From positions 424,501 to 488,500 of the forward strand of contig JACSYO010002054.1 in NCBI GenBank assembly GCA_016806645.1: a DNA stretch of 64,000 nt. The letters run 5' to 3'. The notes under the pieces are model-generated. The model did not search any database and was not told the origin of the DNA. It saw only the letters and a program-made list of their open reading frames with translations. This document shows, in pieces, positions 47,394-60,350 of this stretch. Position 1 is the first letter of the stretch. Each line of letters starts with the position of its first letter. Made by a program: the position numbers and the translations under genes. Origin of the DNA: Ophiodon elongatus. Taxonomy: Eukaryota; Chordata; Actinopteri; Perciformes; Hexagrammidae.

Positions 47394-50084
47394 CTGTGGG
47401 GAAATCTATATATGTGTCTTAATTTTCCCAACAATAAAGCCATCATTGTTATGAACTATCACAACAAACATTTTGTTCCTGTATTCAGTCCCTTTTCCTG
47501 ACACATCATGGGGGTTTAGAGGATCAACATTGTCAAAAATGTTTGTCTGTTGTTATCATTGTGGTCTTCCAAGAATAACTCTGAGCATCTTTACACCACA
47601 ACATCTGGCCAGAGCTCACAATGAGCAGTCCAAAGTGATGTAAAGTGGTGCAAAGTGGGTGATCTGGAAACGTTTGTTTACTAGAATCCAAGCACTCCTC
47701 TATTAGGACACCGAAATAGGCTACATGACCATTGTTAATAGCTATGGTTCAGTTTCTGTTGGCTTTAGATAGAAAGTTTGTGTTTGGAAGCTCAGAGTCT
47801 AGAGGGTCCATATCCTCCCCGCTGCAGCCTCGAGCGGCCTCTCCTCGGCTGAATACAGTAATATCCAATTCACCCAAAACAGTGTAAAATCTACACTTTA
47901 ACATCTACACTGTAAAGGTACTTGTCCATAACATCCTCTACACTTAATTTGCATGCAAAAGAGAAAAATTTAACATTATTTTACAATTCATGTTAAATGT
48001 TAAAAAGAAATTCAAAAATAATGTTAAATTACAGTTTATTTCAAAAACATCTCTTTTTCTACAGTGAACATTTAGAGAACTCAAAGTTAAGTGAATTGCT
48101 TGTTTTCCTAACAGGGCTGGCTGCTATGACAGACAAACAGATGCCAAAGCAATTTTCACACAAGCAAACACACACCTCCAATAACATTCTGATGATTTTT
48201 TTTTCAACTAGTATCATAGACAGCACCTCATTACAGGCACCTGATATATACCCACTGGGCAGCTTAACTCCCAGGTAAAGTGTTTATTTTGATCGTTCCT
48301 TTTCTTCTTTTTTTTTTTTTTTTTATTAATGAAAATGTAATAAATGTGCACTCAACCTGATCAGAAAATATAATAAAACTCAATAAACCCAATAAAACTT
48401 GATAGAGATTCTAGTTTAATGCATCTTTGACTGATACTTTACATTTCCAAACAGGAAATTAGTATCACATGTGAGTGTTTTCAGTGGGCTAACATGACAC
48501 TAACGTCATCAGTTCTGGAACAAAATGACCCACCTGAAGGCCTTACATTGGTCAAGGTTTTACATTATTGGGTTTTATTACACTTTTGATTAGGTTAACG
48601 CAAATTTATTTACATTATCAGGCACTAATATATGTGCAGGAAATAGTTATATTATTGGGTGCTTTTCTCCATGTTCCTTTTTCACCTGCAGTCTAAATGC
48701 ATTTGAAGTGTGTTGTAGACTTTTGAAGTTTAGCATTCTCAAGTGGAGTCTGACAACAGCAGCTCCTCTGTTCCCTTCAATGACTCAGCCTCAGAGCCAA
48801 TTTTAGAACTACATTCCCCGGGTCACATTTAAGACAGTAAAGGCTATTTCTCAGCCACACAACAGCTAAAATACATTGCTATTGATATCAAACTTTGGGG
48901 TATTGTTAAATCTGAAGGACTCTTGAATCACAATTTTTTCAGAGCAATATCATTATTGCACATTGCTTTTCTGTCCTATCTGAATTCCAGCATGTTCCGC
49001 TGTAGCAGCTGTGTAAAAGCCCAGCGGTGCATAACAGACGAAGCAGCCAGAGAGATAATCAAATAATTATAAATGAGAGACGTTATGCTTCGTTATGCTT
49101 CCCTTTGAAAAATGCACTGCCTCATTTTTTCCATGACAAATGTAGATTAGATTTTATCCAAGGCTACAGGTTGTTTCATGTACATTTAGCCTTGATTAAC
49201 ACTGTGCTGGGAACGGTACATGAGTTTACAATTCAATTCACAGCACAGACATAAGCCTCTTTTTTGATGTGTATTCAAACTCTTATTGTCCACATTTGAC
49301 ATTTACTCCTGAAACAGAAAAGAACAAGGAGGACAGACAAATATCTCAGAATCTTGTGTATTGCATCTTTGTGTATCATTTCAGTGTATAGTTTAAGTAG
49401 CATAGCCTGTTCTTGAAATAATGTCACTCCTTACTACATAAGGTTTAAAAGTATTAAACTTAATTCTTAATGTGATTCATAGTAAGAATAGTAATATCCC
49501 TTTTCAATAACAGATATTTACAAAGTGCTAAAAATGAGTAAAAACAAAAAGGTAGCTGTTGACAAGTGAAACACAGGAAATATAAAGAAAAATAAAGTAG
49601 TAGGACAAACTCAACAAATCAAATTAAAAAGATGGAATGAAATATCAAGAAACTACTTTTGTTTCACCAGGGCTGTACTGTACCACTGAATACTATTTGA
49701 GGCAGTATTTTGCTTTAAATTAACTTTAAAAAACGTAGAAACACACGTGTGTGAAATCCATCTGTTGCTCTCAAACAAACCTGTTGACGATGCACTTTGA
49801 GGGGTGGCTGCTCGCCGTGCGTGGCCGTGTGGAGTGGCTGATTGCTTGGCCCCTGGGAGTGCTGCTTGCAGCTTTCTTGAGAACTGCTCATCGCTCTTTG
49901 ACTCCAGGGATGTGGAGAAGAGTCCTTAATAAGTGAACTTTAGTCAACGAGCCGTGGACCTGTAAAGGCCTGCTGCGGAAGACATGCTCAACTCAGAGCC
50001 CTGAAGCCCTGCCGCTGCTGCTGCACAGAGCCATATCGCTTGTTTATTTAAAATGTATTAATATTGACTGTTTTGCACGCCCAA

Positions 50085-50245
50085 ATTGCACCAACTTTGT
50101 CACTGCACATCCTCTGGTCCCCAACAATACACCTGCTGAGTATGAAGTAGATCGGATGAACGCTTCTGGAGATAAGTGAAGAACACACGGACGGACAGAG
50201 AATCAACAACAAGCCAAAAGTGTCATTTTGTAGTTTGGCTTAGTC
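50085..50245 (+). repeat. Dispersed teleost repeat fragment
   Basis: CCTGCTGAGTATGAAGTAGA, then TCGGATGAACG, TCTGGAGATAAGTGAAGAAC and ACGGACGGACAGAG are words of a repeat widespread in teleost intergenic DNA. Its class was not determined and its limits are approximate. Confidence 0.35.
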
Positions 50246-51094
50246 ACAAAATAAACGTGGATCACCTTATAAAATCTGGGAGCTGGAAGCCAGCTAACAG
50301 CATTGATCCTGCGCTTTATTTTATGTGGGACAAGTGTGCAGTGAGGTCACAGTGATAGAACATTTTATGTTTTAAGGGCGTCACGGTCACAATGGTACAC
50401 TCTGGATCAGACCCCGACAATGATATACGAGGGGACAGTAAATACAGATTATGACCAGAGTCCTGCTGTAAAAGTGAGTCCTAAAACAAGATTGAAGAAT
50501 ATTTTTTCAAATAATATGGTGGCTCACATTTTCCTCAGCCAGAGACAGTGTGCCGCCGTCGGGCTGTGCTGAAAGGCCAATCACAGGGCAAGGTTGAGCT
50601 GCTCCTCCTGGTGCACCACTGTTGTACCTTCAGCCACAGTGCAAGTGATAAAAGCAGAGTGGTGAGAAGGTCACCTGGGAATCAGCTGCATGTCCAGGTC
50701 TCCATTATCATACTTTATTAGAAGTGATACCTTCCGCTCTTTCAATTATACAGGGACGAGATTAGGACTTTTTCATTAACCTTCTGTCTCTCTTACATAG
50801 GGAAGAAGTTTTGGGGCGGTCACAGAGAATTACAAAAATTATCCCTGATAGCCGTCTTATTATAGTGCTGAATTGCCTCCGCCAATCATTCCCCCTGATC
50901 ATTCCTTCAGGATTCAGAAAACTGATTGATCCTGATTTAGAAACCCCTCTCTACACAACACATTCTCACTCCCATCGCATCAAATATGGCAGCTTGATCA
51001 GTGGTCCTGTGACACTCTAAGCACCACTCTAGTGTCAGTTCTGGACGTGTTAGGGACTGAGTGTCATTATATGCTCATTACATGCATAGTGTCT

Positions 51095-51200
51095 TTTCAG
51101 GAAGTTAGGTTTCGGCAACAAAAGGTCTTAACGAGGGTCAGGACAGCATCGTGGTTGGCGTTAACTTGACTGATAACTCATGAGACTACCAGGTGACTTA
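51095..51200 (-). repeat. Dispersed teleost repeat (partner at 21350-21490)
   Basis: GAAGTTAGGTTTCGGCAACA, then GCATCGTGGTTGGCGTTAAC and ACTCATGAGAC read as the inverse of the pattern at 21350-21490. It is diverged. Confidence 0.4.
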
Positions 51201-53382
51201 CGAGAGTAACGTGTCACATGCTCAACGAGTTTTTGTTTCACAGTGGACACTTCCCCTTGGGCTCACACAATTGGCCAAAAATATACTTTTGAATATTAGT
51301 TCAAAAATATTGGTTCTAACGGTTTGCCTTGTTTCTATTTATTCCTGTCGCTCGCTTTTGAAAGGGCCGCAGTGCTTGACGAACGAATAGTATGCGTGTG
51401 AAGTTGAAATGAAACGTTTTCTATGCAGTAGCGACTCATTTCATGACAAAAACTTACATTTTTGTCGTGAAATGTGAACGAGAAGGTGTCTCCAAACCTT
51501 TGACTGGTACAGTAGTTGAAGCCCGGTGCGTCTCATACAGACACTAAAGGGAGAATATGTGTGTTGGTCTCAGACGCTGAGGAGCACTGACCAAGCATCG
51601 GCACTTGATGATTGGGAGTGAGAGCGGGCTGCTCTACCATACCTTGTAATATTGTGGCCTGTAGAGTCTTATCTGTGTTTTTTAATGAATACAAATCACT
51701 GTGACATGCATGAAATGCACACCCACTAATTACAAATGATTTTTTCAGCAGCCTCATGTGCTGCTTATCCGTGTTTGCCCTTATTGTCCCTCTGTAATTT
51801 TTATGCAACACAGCTGTCATGGTGGAGGCCAAATCTTTACTTTACTTTCATTCAGAAATGAAAGTTGGTCTAATTGGCTCGACCTCAGGTATCTTGCTGC
51901 TACAGAACACTTAAAATAAATGTCACAACTCTAAAACATTGATTTCTCATGCTAATATATGGTGCCTGGAATCATTGATTGAAGTAGCACTTAAGATCAA
52001 AGCTAATATGCTGTTTGGTTGTGTCGATATTTTATCTTTGGAGCAGCATAAGGTTTTCCTGAGCTCTTTTAACAACACGTCTTTAACAATGCACATATAT
52101 ATCCACTAAAAATACCCTTACAACAGCATCCGTTATTATCTCATTTCATGGTATGGTGGGTCATTATCACCAGTTCACTGCATGGCAACATTCTGATAAG
52201 GGTCCACTTGTATCCTGATAACAGTGGACTGAACATGGAAACGGCTGCAGGAGTGGAAACAACATTACGTTAATCAAATTATTTTATTGCCCTTATCATA
52301 CTTGGCAGAGTTCTGTGGTCCAATTTGTTTTTGCAGCAGCCTTTACCTGAATATCAACTCAGCCGCAAAAAAAAAGGACTAAGTAAAACTTTAAATACAT
52401 TCTAGCACAGCACAAAAAGTAAAAATAGCCTCAGAAAACGAGGCTATCAAGTGACGATGGAGCATTATCGTTCTGCCTTATATTTAGGCAGAATGCATAA
52501 CTCAGACAAAGTTATCTGTTTTTAAAATGTCAAGCTACAGAAAATGATAAATATAATGGGAAACAAATTAGCTACATTAAACCAAATGATAAGAATACAA
52601 AAAAACTTTCCTGCTTATAACTTTGGAAAGAATTAGTCATGTTTAGTGTGAAGTTGGACAATTAACATCCACAATGCTTACAGTGTATATTTTCTACGTT
52701 CATGTTCAGCTATCAGTCTGGGTATTAATGAGGGGGCCATTTATATTGGATACTTCTTGAAGTCTAACTGTCTCTTTGTATTCCGAGCAGAAGGAAACTA
52801 AACAAACCCTGGACTTTCATTTAAATTTGTATTTAATTTAATTAAATTTTAAACATGGTAATTTAAATGTAAACATATATATATATTTTACATAAATACC
52901 AAATCTGTATTCATTACTAGTATTTGTGAACATAACAACATTTTCTTGTAATAATCTGCTTAATGCTGAAGGGCCTATTACTTCTGTGATAGTTATAGCA
53001 ATGCAAATATGCAATAATGCATATAGAAAGTAGTAACAGCTGTCAGTTTAACTAGTGTGGCATCTTGGTATTGACCCTTCCTGTTATGTTGTGTTGCGAC
53101 CATCTGCTGAGGTGGATTAGAGGAGCTGGAAATGGCTAATATTGTGATAGGAGAGTTCCATGAGGCTGCTGCACTACAGCCAGATGTGAAAAGAAGGGAC
53201 TTGAGAAAAGTTGGGGCTCAAACTACCACAGTATGTCCCCTTGTACCAATAAAACAAATGTTAGATATAATGTAACCTTTATTTCTTAAAAGAGCAGAAC
53301 CGAGTTGCTAAAAGTCTCTGCTTCTCTCCGATGAACTACACTTATTGATAGCAAGTGACAAACGATCAGGGACGGCCTCCCC

Positions 53383-53860
53383 CTGTGTGACTCCTTAACC
53401 GGGGTGTGAACTGAACAGTGACTCTTAAACCGGGGTGTGCACTGAACAGTGACTCCTAAACTGGGGTGTGAACTGAACAGTGACTCTTAAACCGGGGTGT
53501 GCACTGAACAGTGACTCTTAAACCGGGGTGTGCACTGAACAGTGACTCCTAAACTGGGGTACAATCCAAATGGGACTTCTAATCTTGACTGTGAACCGAA
53601 CAGTGACTCCTAAAACTGGGTACGATCCAAACCGTGACTCCTTAACTGGAATGTGACCCAAACTGTGACTCCCAAACAGGGGTATGAAGTGAACCGGGAC
53701 TCCTAAACTAGGGTATGAAAGGAACCGTCTCTTCTAAACTGGCCTGTGAACCGAACTGTGTCTTCTAAAATGAAGTGAGAACTGAACCGAGACTCCTAAA
53801 CCAGAGTATGAACCAAACCGTGACTCCTATTTGTGTTGTGAAATGAACCGTGCCTGTTCT
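53383..53860. repeat. 31-bp minisatellite with graded decay
   Basis: Roughly 15-16 units occur, each containing ACTGAACAGTGACTC, a TAAACCGGGGTGTG block and close variants. The first six units (53383-53555) are nearly identical and alternate between GAACTG and GCACTG forms. From 53560 onwards each unit carries more substitutions, although the spacing of the GTGACTCCTAAA-like word stays near 31 bp. Such a gradient suggests recent expansion or homogenisation confined to the left end. Confidence 0.9.
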
Positions 53861-55887
53861 CAATGAAACCCCTAATATCTACAGTTTGCACACAGATTTT
53901 GCAGCGTTTAAAAATGAATATGGAATAGGAAATGTGGTGCTATACTGTACGAGGGCAGATGCTGTAGCCAGAGTGAGACATTTAATCGGCATCTAGTTAA
54001 CCTCTGGTTCAGTTCTCAAATCCACAGTATGTGCCTTTATACCTTCAGCTTTGATATGGCTGTTGTTTGATGTAACCCCCTGACTCGTTTTTCTTCACAT
54101 TGTTGGGCCTCATCATTTCTTCTGTAAAAAGGGGCCAGGATGTGCTGCCGCTTTAATTTCAAGCTTATTAAAAAGGAGTGATGAAACTGAGGGAGAAGTA
54201 TTAAAGGGTAAAATTAGCATGTGGAGACAATCCTCTGTGAAATTACTGCAGACGAGGGCAGCTGAAGTTACCTTCCAATGGGCACTGTGTCAAGCAGATT
54301 CACTGTGTTTACCTGTTTCCCCAGAGCCTTAATTAACCCATCACTCACTTCTCAACCCCTTGTAATCATCGCAAAATCAGACAAGCCATCGATTTGCATG
54401 TGTAATTGTGAAAAATCATTTAATTTAGGCTTGCTGATTATTCTGCAAAGAATTTATAGGGGCCAATGTGAGCACTAAATCTACCATATCATATTTCTAA
54501 ATAAAGTGTGTATAATGTTGAAATGGAGGGAAATCTATTCCTCTTCCAAGCTCACACGCATCAAACATCACGCTGCCAGCTGTGCTTGCTAATGCACTTG
54601 GCAAACTGCTCCCAGAGGAGCTGTGCTTTAGTGTATGGGCTCTACTTTCAGGATGGTGAATGGAGAGACTTAATGCCAGCCTGGGGGCATGTTGTACACT
54701 CACAGGTTTTATTATTCTCGTCCATGTTTGATGCTTTAATGACTCCTTAAATTTCACTTTGCTCAAGTGACTCATTCAGTGATGTTCACACAATATCGCC
54801 ATACCAAATTCCAAAGCTTGGCAACCTTATTGTAGATGATATGTTGGTAATCAATTTTTGATATGAGTCCCTCAAGTAAGAGAAATTACAATGTTTTACA
54901 CTTGTGACAGAACCTTGAGTATGAGATGTGGTCAAGTGGAAAGATGGACTGGCTTCTGGATGCCCTCCTCTTGTAATCAAACTCTCCCTGTGCTCTGCTG
55001 CTGGTTCTGTCTTTTTGGGCAGTCTTGGACCAGCTTGAAGTGATAACTTGATAGAGTATGCAACATTTTCTCCATCATGACAAGGTCTGGTCATTCTGGT
55101 GCAGGGCACATTGATAACCATAACAACGTATTCTGCCTTCAAAATGTATTATTAATGTCACACCAGTGTGTGAGGTTCTTAATTTATACTAGTAATATAT
55201 TTTAAGTATAAAATGAAGGACCATGGGTGGACTTTAAATCATGTATTTAAAGTAATCAAAATTCCACAGAATAAAATAAAATACAAAACAACAATCTGAA
55301 GCTAAAATAAATAAAAGACAGCCCCTTAAAAAATGATAACTCAATAACTAAAACAAAGGTTTAATAAAATGGCTCCAACTGGCTCTACTCGGACATAACA
55401 TTGTTCAGGAAGGAGAGGGTTCTACTTATTTTCCAGAGGGTAGCAACAGCGGTTGGGGTCCGTGACCGTTCTCCTTTTTGACTTCTCTGGTTTCAGATCC
55501 TTTGCGTCTCGTCCTCACCACGGTCCTGCTCGTCTCGGACCTTATTTCCACTCTGTTGCCCCGTCTACCGTCTGTAAACTTTCCGAGTGGAACCGCTTTA
55601 ACGCTGCGGTCCAAACTCTGTGGTGTGTGGGTCTATCCATTTCCTCTGGCCACCCTCGTGTCTCTCTTCCCTGTTGGTTCCTTGTCTGTTTCTCCTCTGT
55701 CACAACTGTCCCAAATAAACCCTTAAAAAACACCGTCAATCCTGCCCATCCTCAGCTGTTTAGGGTGTGGTCCAATTAGTCAGCTGTTTCTCATCACCTT
55801 GAGCCACAATCCAAATAAATATGAAATGTCAACAGAACAAATACATGCAATGATAAAACTCAATGGATAAAACTACTAAAACAATGC

Positions 55888-55888
<1 letters not shown>
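53861..55888. other. Intron sequence, partly conserved-looking
   Basis: No exon was recognised. The stretch at about 54120-54480 (TTAATTAACCC, CGATTTGCATGTGTAATTG, TCATTTAATTTAGG) has octamer-like and homeodomain-like words and could be regulatory. 55400-55800 carries overlapping frames of 60-108 codons with no domain. It lies just 3' of the Ty3/gypsy remnant and might include decayed 3' sequence of that element. Confidence 0.35.

Positions 55889-55931
<43 letters not shown>
55889..55931. repeat. (CA)n microsatellite
   Basis: About 21 uninterrupted units. Confidence 0.95.
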
Positions 55932-55932
<1 letters not shown>

Positions 55933-56076
55933 CAAAACCAAAACCGAAATTTACAATATATAACTATGAATAAAATAATATTAGGATCAAGTGAACAAAA
56001 ACATAGCTTAGAAGAATGTCCCACCTTGACATTTAATAATTGTTGTGACAACCAATTACTTACTTTGATATCTGGC

Positions 56077-58140
56077 TCAAGGCAACCTAAAATTAGCTTG
56101 CTGTGAGCGACGTACGTTAGGATGCTCGAGTACACCATTGGGGTCTGCTGGTCCTGAAGGGTCTGTTATATATGGTGCTAGCTGCTGTGTCGAGCTTATG
56201 ATCAAGCCAGGAAGCCACCAACTAGGATGAGGCAACTGGTCTGGCTGGTTAGCTACTGGAGGTTCTTGTTTTTCCACTGGCCTGTTGTCCTGTAACACAT
56301 TTAAAGGCCACAGTCAGAGATTATTGCAATGCACTGTGCGTGTTGGTGCTTCCTTAACCTCTGGCCGAAGGACATAAACTGGGTGGCCCTCCCTCAGCTG
56401 AGCCACCACCACAATTGTCTCTGGGGTCCATCTCTGGTTCAACCATTTTACTTTGGCCCTCCTGTGGAAGTTACGAATGAGCACCCGTTCGCCCGGAAGC
56501 AGTGGTGCCAGTTTCTTGTCATGGGCCTGATCCCGTTCTTGTCTGTGCTGGGACTGTTTCCTTGCTGCCTTGTATGCATAACTCAGTGCTTTCTGGTTTT
56601 TAAATCTCTCGCAGGCCCCGTTCCCCTGGGGATGATATGCTGTTGTGCAGCCTATTTGGCACCCGTAGAGCTGGAAAAGTTCACTTATTAATCATTACTC
56701 AAAAGCTGTCTGTCAAAAGCAGCCAAACATCTGTATAAGACATAAGACTGCTGTAAAGGGCTCGGGCTATCATATTTGCATACTGTTTCCTGGTAGGTAC
56801 CACAAGAGTATACTCGGAAAACAAGTCCGTCATCACAAGGATATAGGGCTACCGGTCATCTGGGGAGCCCTGAGGGAGGTAATCAACCCCAACAACTTAA
56901 ATTGGATATGAGGTAGTTATGGGTAATAAGGGAGCTCTCACCTCAGGCCCAGCCTTAGCACACACACACATACTGCAGGCAGGTTTTAGTCCACTCTTTC
57001 ATACCCTGATTCATCCTGAGCCAGTAACAGCGCTGCCGTAGAGCTGCCAAAGGTCTTTCACTGCTTGGGCGGACCATCTCATCATGGTATGTTCTCCACA
57101 CACCCTTGGCTTCCTGCTTTGGGACAACCACCTGGAAAGACTCAAGTCCCATACCTACCTCTTCACACACTCTCCCAGTACACCATGTTTTAGTACGATT
57201 TTGTCCCATTCACGAAGCAGTTTTTTCGTGTAGAGTGATGAGGAATCACATACCTCAGGCAATTGCTGCTCCTTCCACTGTCCTATCTGGGAAAGCTGTA
57301 GGTGTTTTTTTCTCCTTCAACCATGATCTGGTCAACATGCACTGGCACCATTTTCCTTCCCTGCTCGGGCAACTTGGACAAAGCATCAGCATGTCTATTT
57401 CTTGTATCTGGATGGTATTTGAAGTTAAAAGTTAAAAGTGTAGTTAAAGTTCTCCAGAAGGGCCACCCTTTGTTGTTCAACTGCTCCAAGCCAGGTCGTC
57501 TCGAGGTACACCAATGGGCTGTTGTTTGTAAAGATGGTCAACTCTGCACCATAGAGATAGTCTTTAAACTTTTCTGTAACAGCCCATTTCAGAAACAACA
57601 GCTCCAGTTTAAAAGAGCAGTAGTTCTGGTCGTTGCACTCTGCTGGGTAGAGGCTGTGGTTGGAATAGGCGATTACTTGCTCTTTGCCTCCTTGTACCTG
57701 TGCCAACACTGCTCCTAGGCCCTCAAAACTGGCATCCGTGTAAAGTCTGAAGGGTTGAGAGAAGTCATCATATGCCAGGATAAGGGTATTCAACAGCACT
57801 TCTTTCAAATGGTCAAAAGCTCGCTGGCACTCCGGGCACCAGCTAATTGGAGCTGATCTTTTTTGCATGTGTGGTAGTAACATGTGTCAGGGCATTCAAA
57901 GGCATTGTGATTTTGGAAAAAGCAGGTATGAAACGGCAATGATACCCAGCAAAGCTAAGGAAATATTTTACCTGCTTCACTGTCTGGGGTACTAGCCATT
58001 CCCTCTCTGCTGCTGTCTTAGCTGGATCCGTAGCCATCATTTTTTCACTGATAACATGGCTCAAATAAGTCACCTATCACTGGAACAGGTGGCATCTTTT
58101 TGGACTGTAGCTTCAGTCCATGTTGGTGGAACTGCTGGGA
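56077..58140 (-). mobile_element. Decayed Ty3/gypsy retrotransposon, 3' pol region
   Basis: Minus-strand domains run in the expected pol order. The end of reverse transcriptase (HGLKLQSKK at about 58105, then VTYLSHVISEKMMATDPAKT, 58073-58012) is followed by the RNase H region (LYTDASFEGLGAVLAQ near 57740, PDTRNRHADALSKLPE near 57395). Next come an integrase zinc-binding-like segment (LAALRQRCYWLRMNQG, 57060-57010) and the integrase core (VVGVDYLPQGSPDDR and YILVMTDLFSEYTLVV, 56900-56800; TTAYHPQGNGACERF, 56650-56605). Last is a C-terminal part (LLPGERVLIRNFHRR, about 56500) and a Pro-rich tail. Breaks include a frameshift and two stops before VTYLSH, stops in the integrase, an asparagine where RNase H normally has an aspartate (IFTNNSPL), and a jump after CERF. 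No RT active site, gag or LTR pair was found. Confidence 0.88.
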
Positions 58141-60254
58141 CACCATTCACAACAAAAGAGACATCCTATCCACAATTTTGCCAATTGACTTTCAGCTATT
58201 GACCTATTAGAAGCCCCAAAAGTCATGAGGAGTCTCAGATGACACCACACACTAAAGTGCTTGATGCAGCTCTTCATTCTTGGTGTGTTGAAGCTATATA
58301 CTGTGATCATCAGACTTCTTTGGATAAGACAAACTGTAAAGACAAGGGAAATGACTAAGGTTCCACCAATCCAATCTGTCGGATCTGTATTGCCGCCAAT
58401 ACTAACCTTAAAAAGCAGACTGGGGTATCAGCCAGATGTCACTGCTTCATTGATTTTTTTTTTTTGCTGTGATGAGCTTCATGCTACTGCTGATACTGTT
58501 CCACCTTATAAATGTGCTTCACAATACATGTATTTAAACATGAAAGCAGTGGTAGACTGCTGATGATGTTTCATAAAGGACTCTGACATAAAGCTTCATC
58601 TTCCTAACTGCATTTTAGCAACTGGAGTTTAAAATCACGTGTTATCTATAAATATTATCTGTTATCTATAAATAACAGTATAAACGGATGGAGATTCATT
58701 ACATGTCCAATCTGTTGTTATGTATTATTGTTCTGTTGCTACTAAATTACAAAAAAATAAAATAATATACCTCTCCAAAAACATAATTTAGTAAATTTTA
58801 TGTTGGGCTAAGCTACTATGTATCTGTACAGATTCCTTAGTGTTTTGATCATCTTCATATTTGGATTATAATATATTTTAATAACATTGGTAGAAACAGA
58901 TGAATATCCCTTGCATGTTGAATATGTTGTTATTAAATCTCAAAACATTGCTTGGGTTGGACATGTCATCTTTAATTACATCTATATGCCAAACACAATG
59001 AGTCAGAAAGTTCCAATCTCTGTATTAGCTTGTACATTTCTAATCATAAAATGCTGTAAGGCACTCTTTTTATAATTTACTTTCATTGGCTGTCTAAATA
59101 ATAAGAATAACTGTAATACAACCTTGGAGCAGGGCATAGGGCAATAAGAAAGCTCTGATCTTTCACATGTTTTAAATACCCTGAAGCTCATTACTTACAG
59201 TTTAATAAGCTATATTCAGACCTTGGAGGAAGCATAGCACTGAGTATTATAGACAAGGAACATCCGGTTAAATTCCGTACGATGTCTCGATCCCTTAATT
59301 TACACGAGTGGATATCAACCAAGGTGACTTTTATGAGTTTGGACAGTGAATTATGTGTTGCTGTTCAACTGAATGACTACTTGATTGAATATGATGTTAA
59401 TCTCATAAAATGCTTTGGAGAATCCCTGAGGGACGATGAGAAAAGCGCTCTGTAGTTCTTTTCATGCTTTGTGCCAATAAAGGACATCAAAAGCTGACAG
59501 CATTGCACTCCCCACCTCACTGTGACTGTCATTCCACTTTCTAATTTTTTTTTTATTTTACGTTTTATAATCTCATTGAAGCAGAAAATCAAACTCATGA
59601 TAGGTATGGCCCTTCCATCGAAGATGTAAAGTGTGTTAAAGGGCTTATGTGGCCCCACACTAAAGGTTTATTGGTGAGATTTTCCCCTCCCCATAATTGT
59701 GGGGGTGTTCCCGATTCAAGGCTGTTCTGAACAGATTATCTGCCCAAATGATCCTGTAGTTTGGCGGTTTCCAAAACATAATCTTATTGTTACCCCTTGG
59801 ATTAGAGCAGGGGTATCCAACAAGAAGCTAACTGGTGTGTGTCTTCTTACTATTAATGTAAAAAAATGTTAAAATATGTTGTTATGTTGGTGGTTTCCCA
59901 CGTTTAAAATAAATTAAGATTTGAAAATCTTCTTGTGTTCAGAAAGTAAGGGTCAGGTCAACAACACCACCTACAAAAGTATCCTAAGATGAAATATACA
60001 GAAAGTCTTCACTTTAATAAGAAATCAATAATGTTGGCCTTTCCTCTCTAGATGAACATGGAAATGCTTTTCATGTTTAAAGATTAAAGATGCTTACTAC
60101 CCCCCTAAAAGTCCATTGTTTTTGTGCGTGCACTAGATGCTTCAAGTTTCCACATTACCCTTGTGTTAGTTGCATAATCGACCATAATTGGCCTTCAAAC
60201 TGTTTGAAGGCACAAACATCAGTCACAAAATCCTACATACACCACAGAACAACC
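58141..60254. other. AT-rich intron sequence
   Basis: 58141-58480 may hold further, unreadable reverse-transcriptase sequence on the minus strand. Beyond it nothing was recognised except a weak hAT-like end word, CAGGGGTATCCAAC, at 59809-59822. Confidence 0.35.
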
Positions 60255-60350
60255 TGCAGGAGCAATTTGGGGTTAAGTGTCTTGCCCAAGGACACATAGA
60301 CATGGAATAGCGGAGTTGGGGATCAAACCGGCGATCCTCTGATCAGTCAG
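60255..60350 (-). mobile_element. SINE fragment, head and core only
   Basis: On the minus strand, a B-box-like GGTTTGATCCCC, then TGTCTATGTGTCCTTGGGCA and AGACACTTAACCCCAAATTG. It belongs to the same family as 44194-44492. Body and tail are missing. Confidence 0.8.

Larger units (their letters stand above)
47394..53382. other. Long AT-rich intron stretch
   Basis: No exon was recognised over about 6 kb. Apart from the dispersed repeats at 50085 and 51095 it contains a poly-T run (about 48307-48325) and a tandem CGTTATGCTT duplication (49081-49100). The remainder looks single-copy. Confidence 0.4.

Noticed and set aside
55426..55779. Overlapping frames of 62-108 codons as a host gene 3' of the gypsy remnant
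   Set aside because: The frames are on both strands, no domain was recognised, and the position suggests decayed element or LTR sequence at most.
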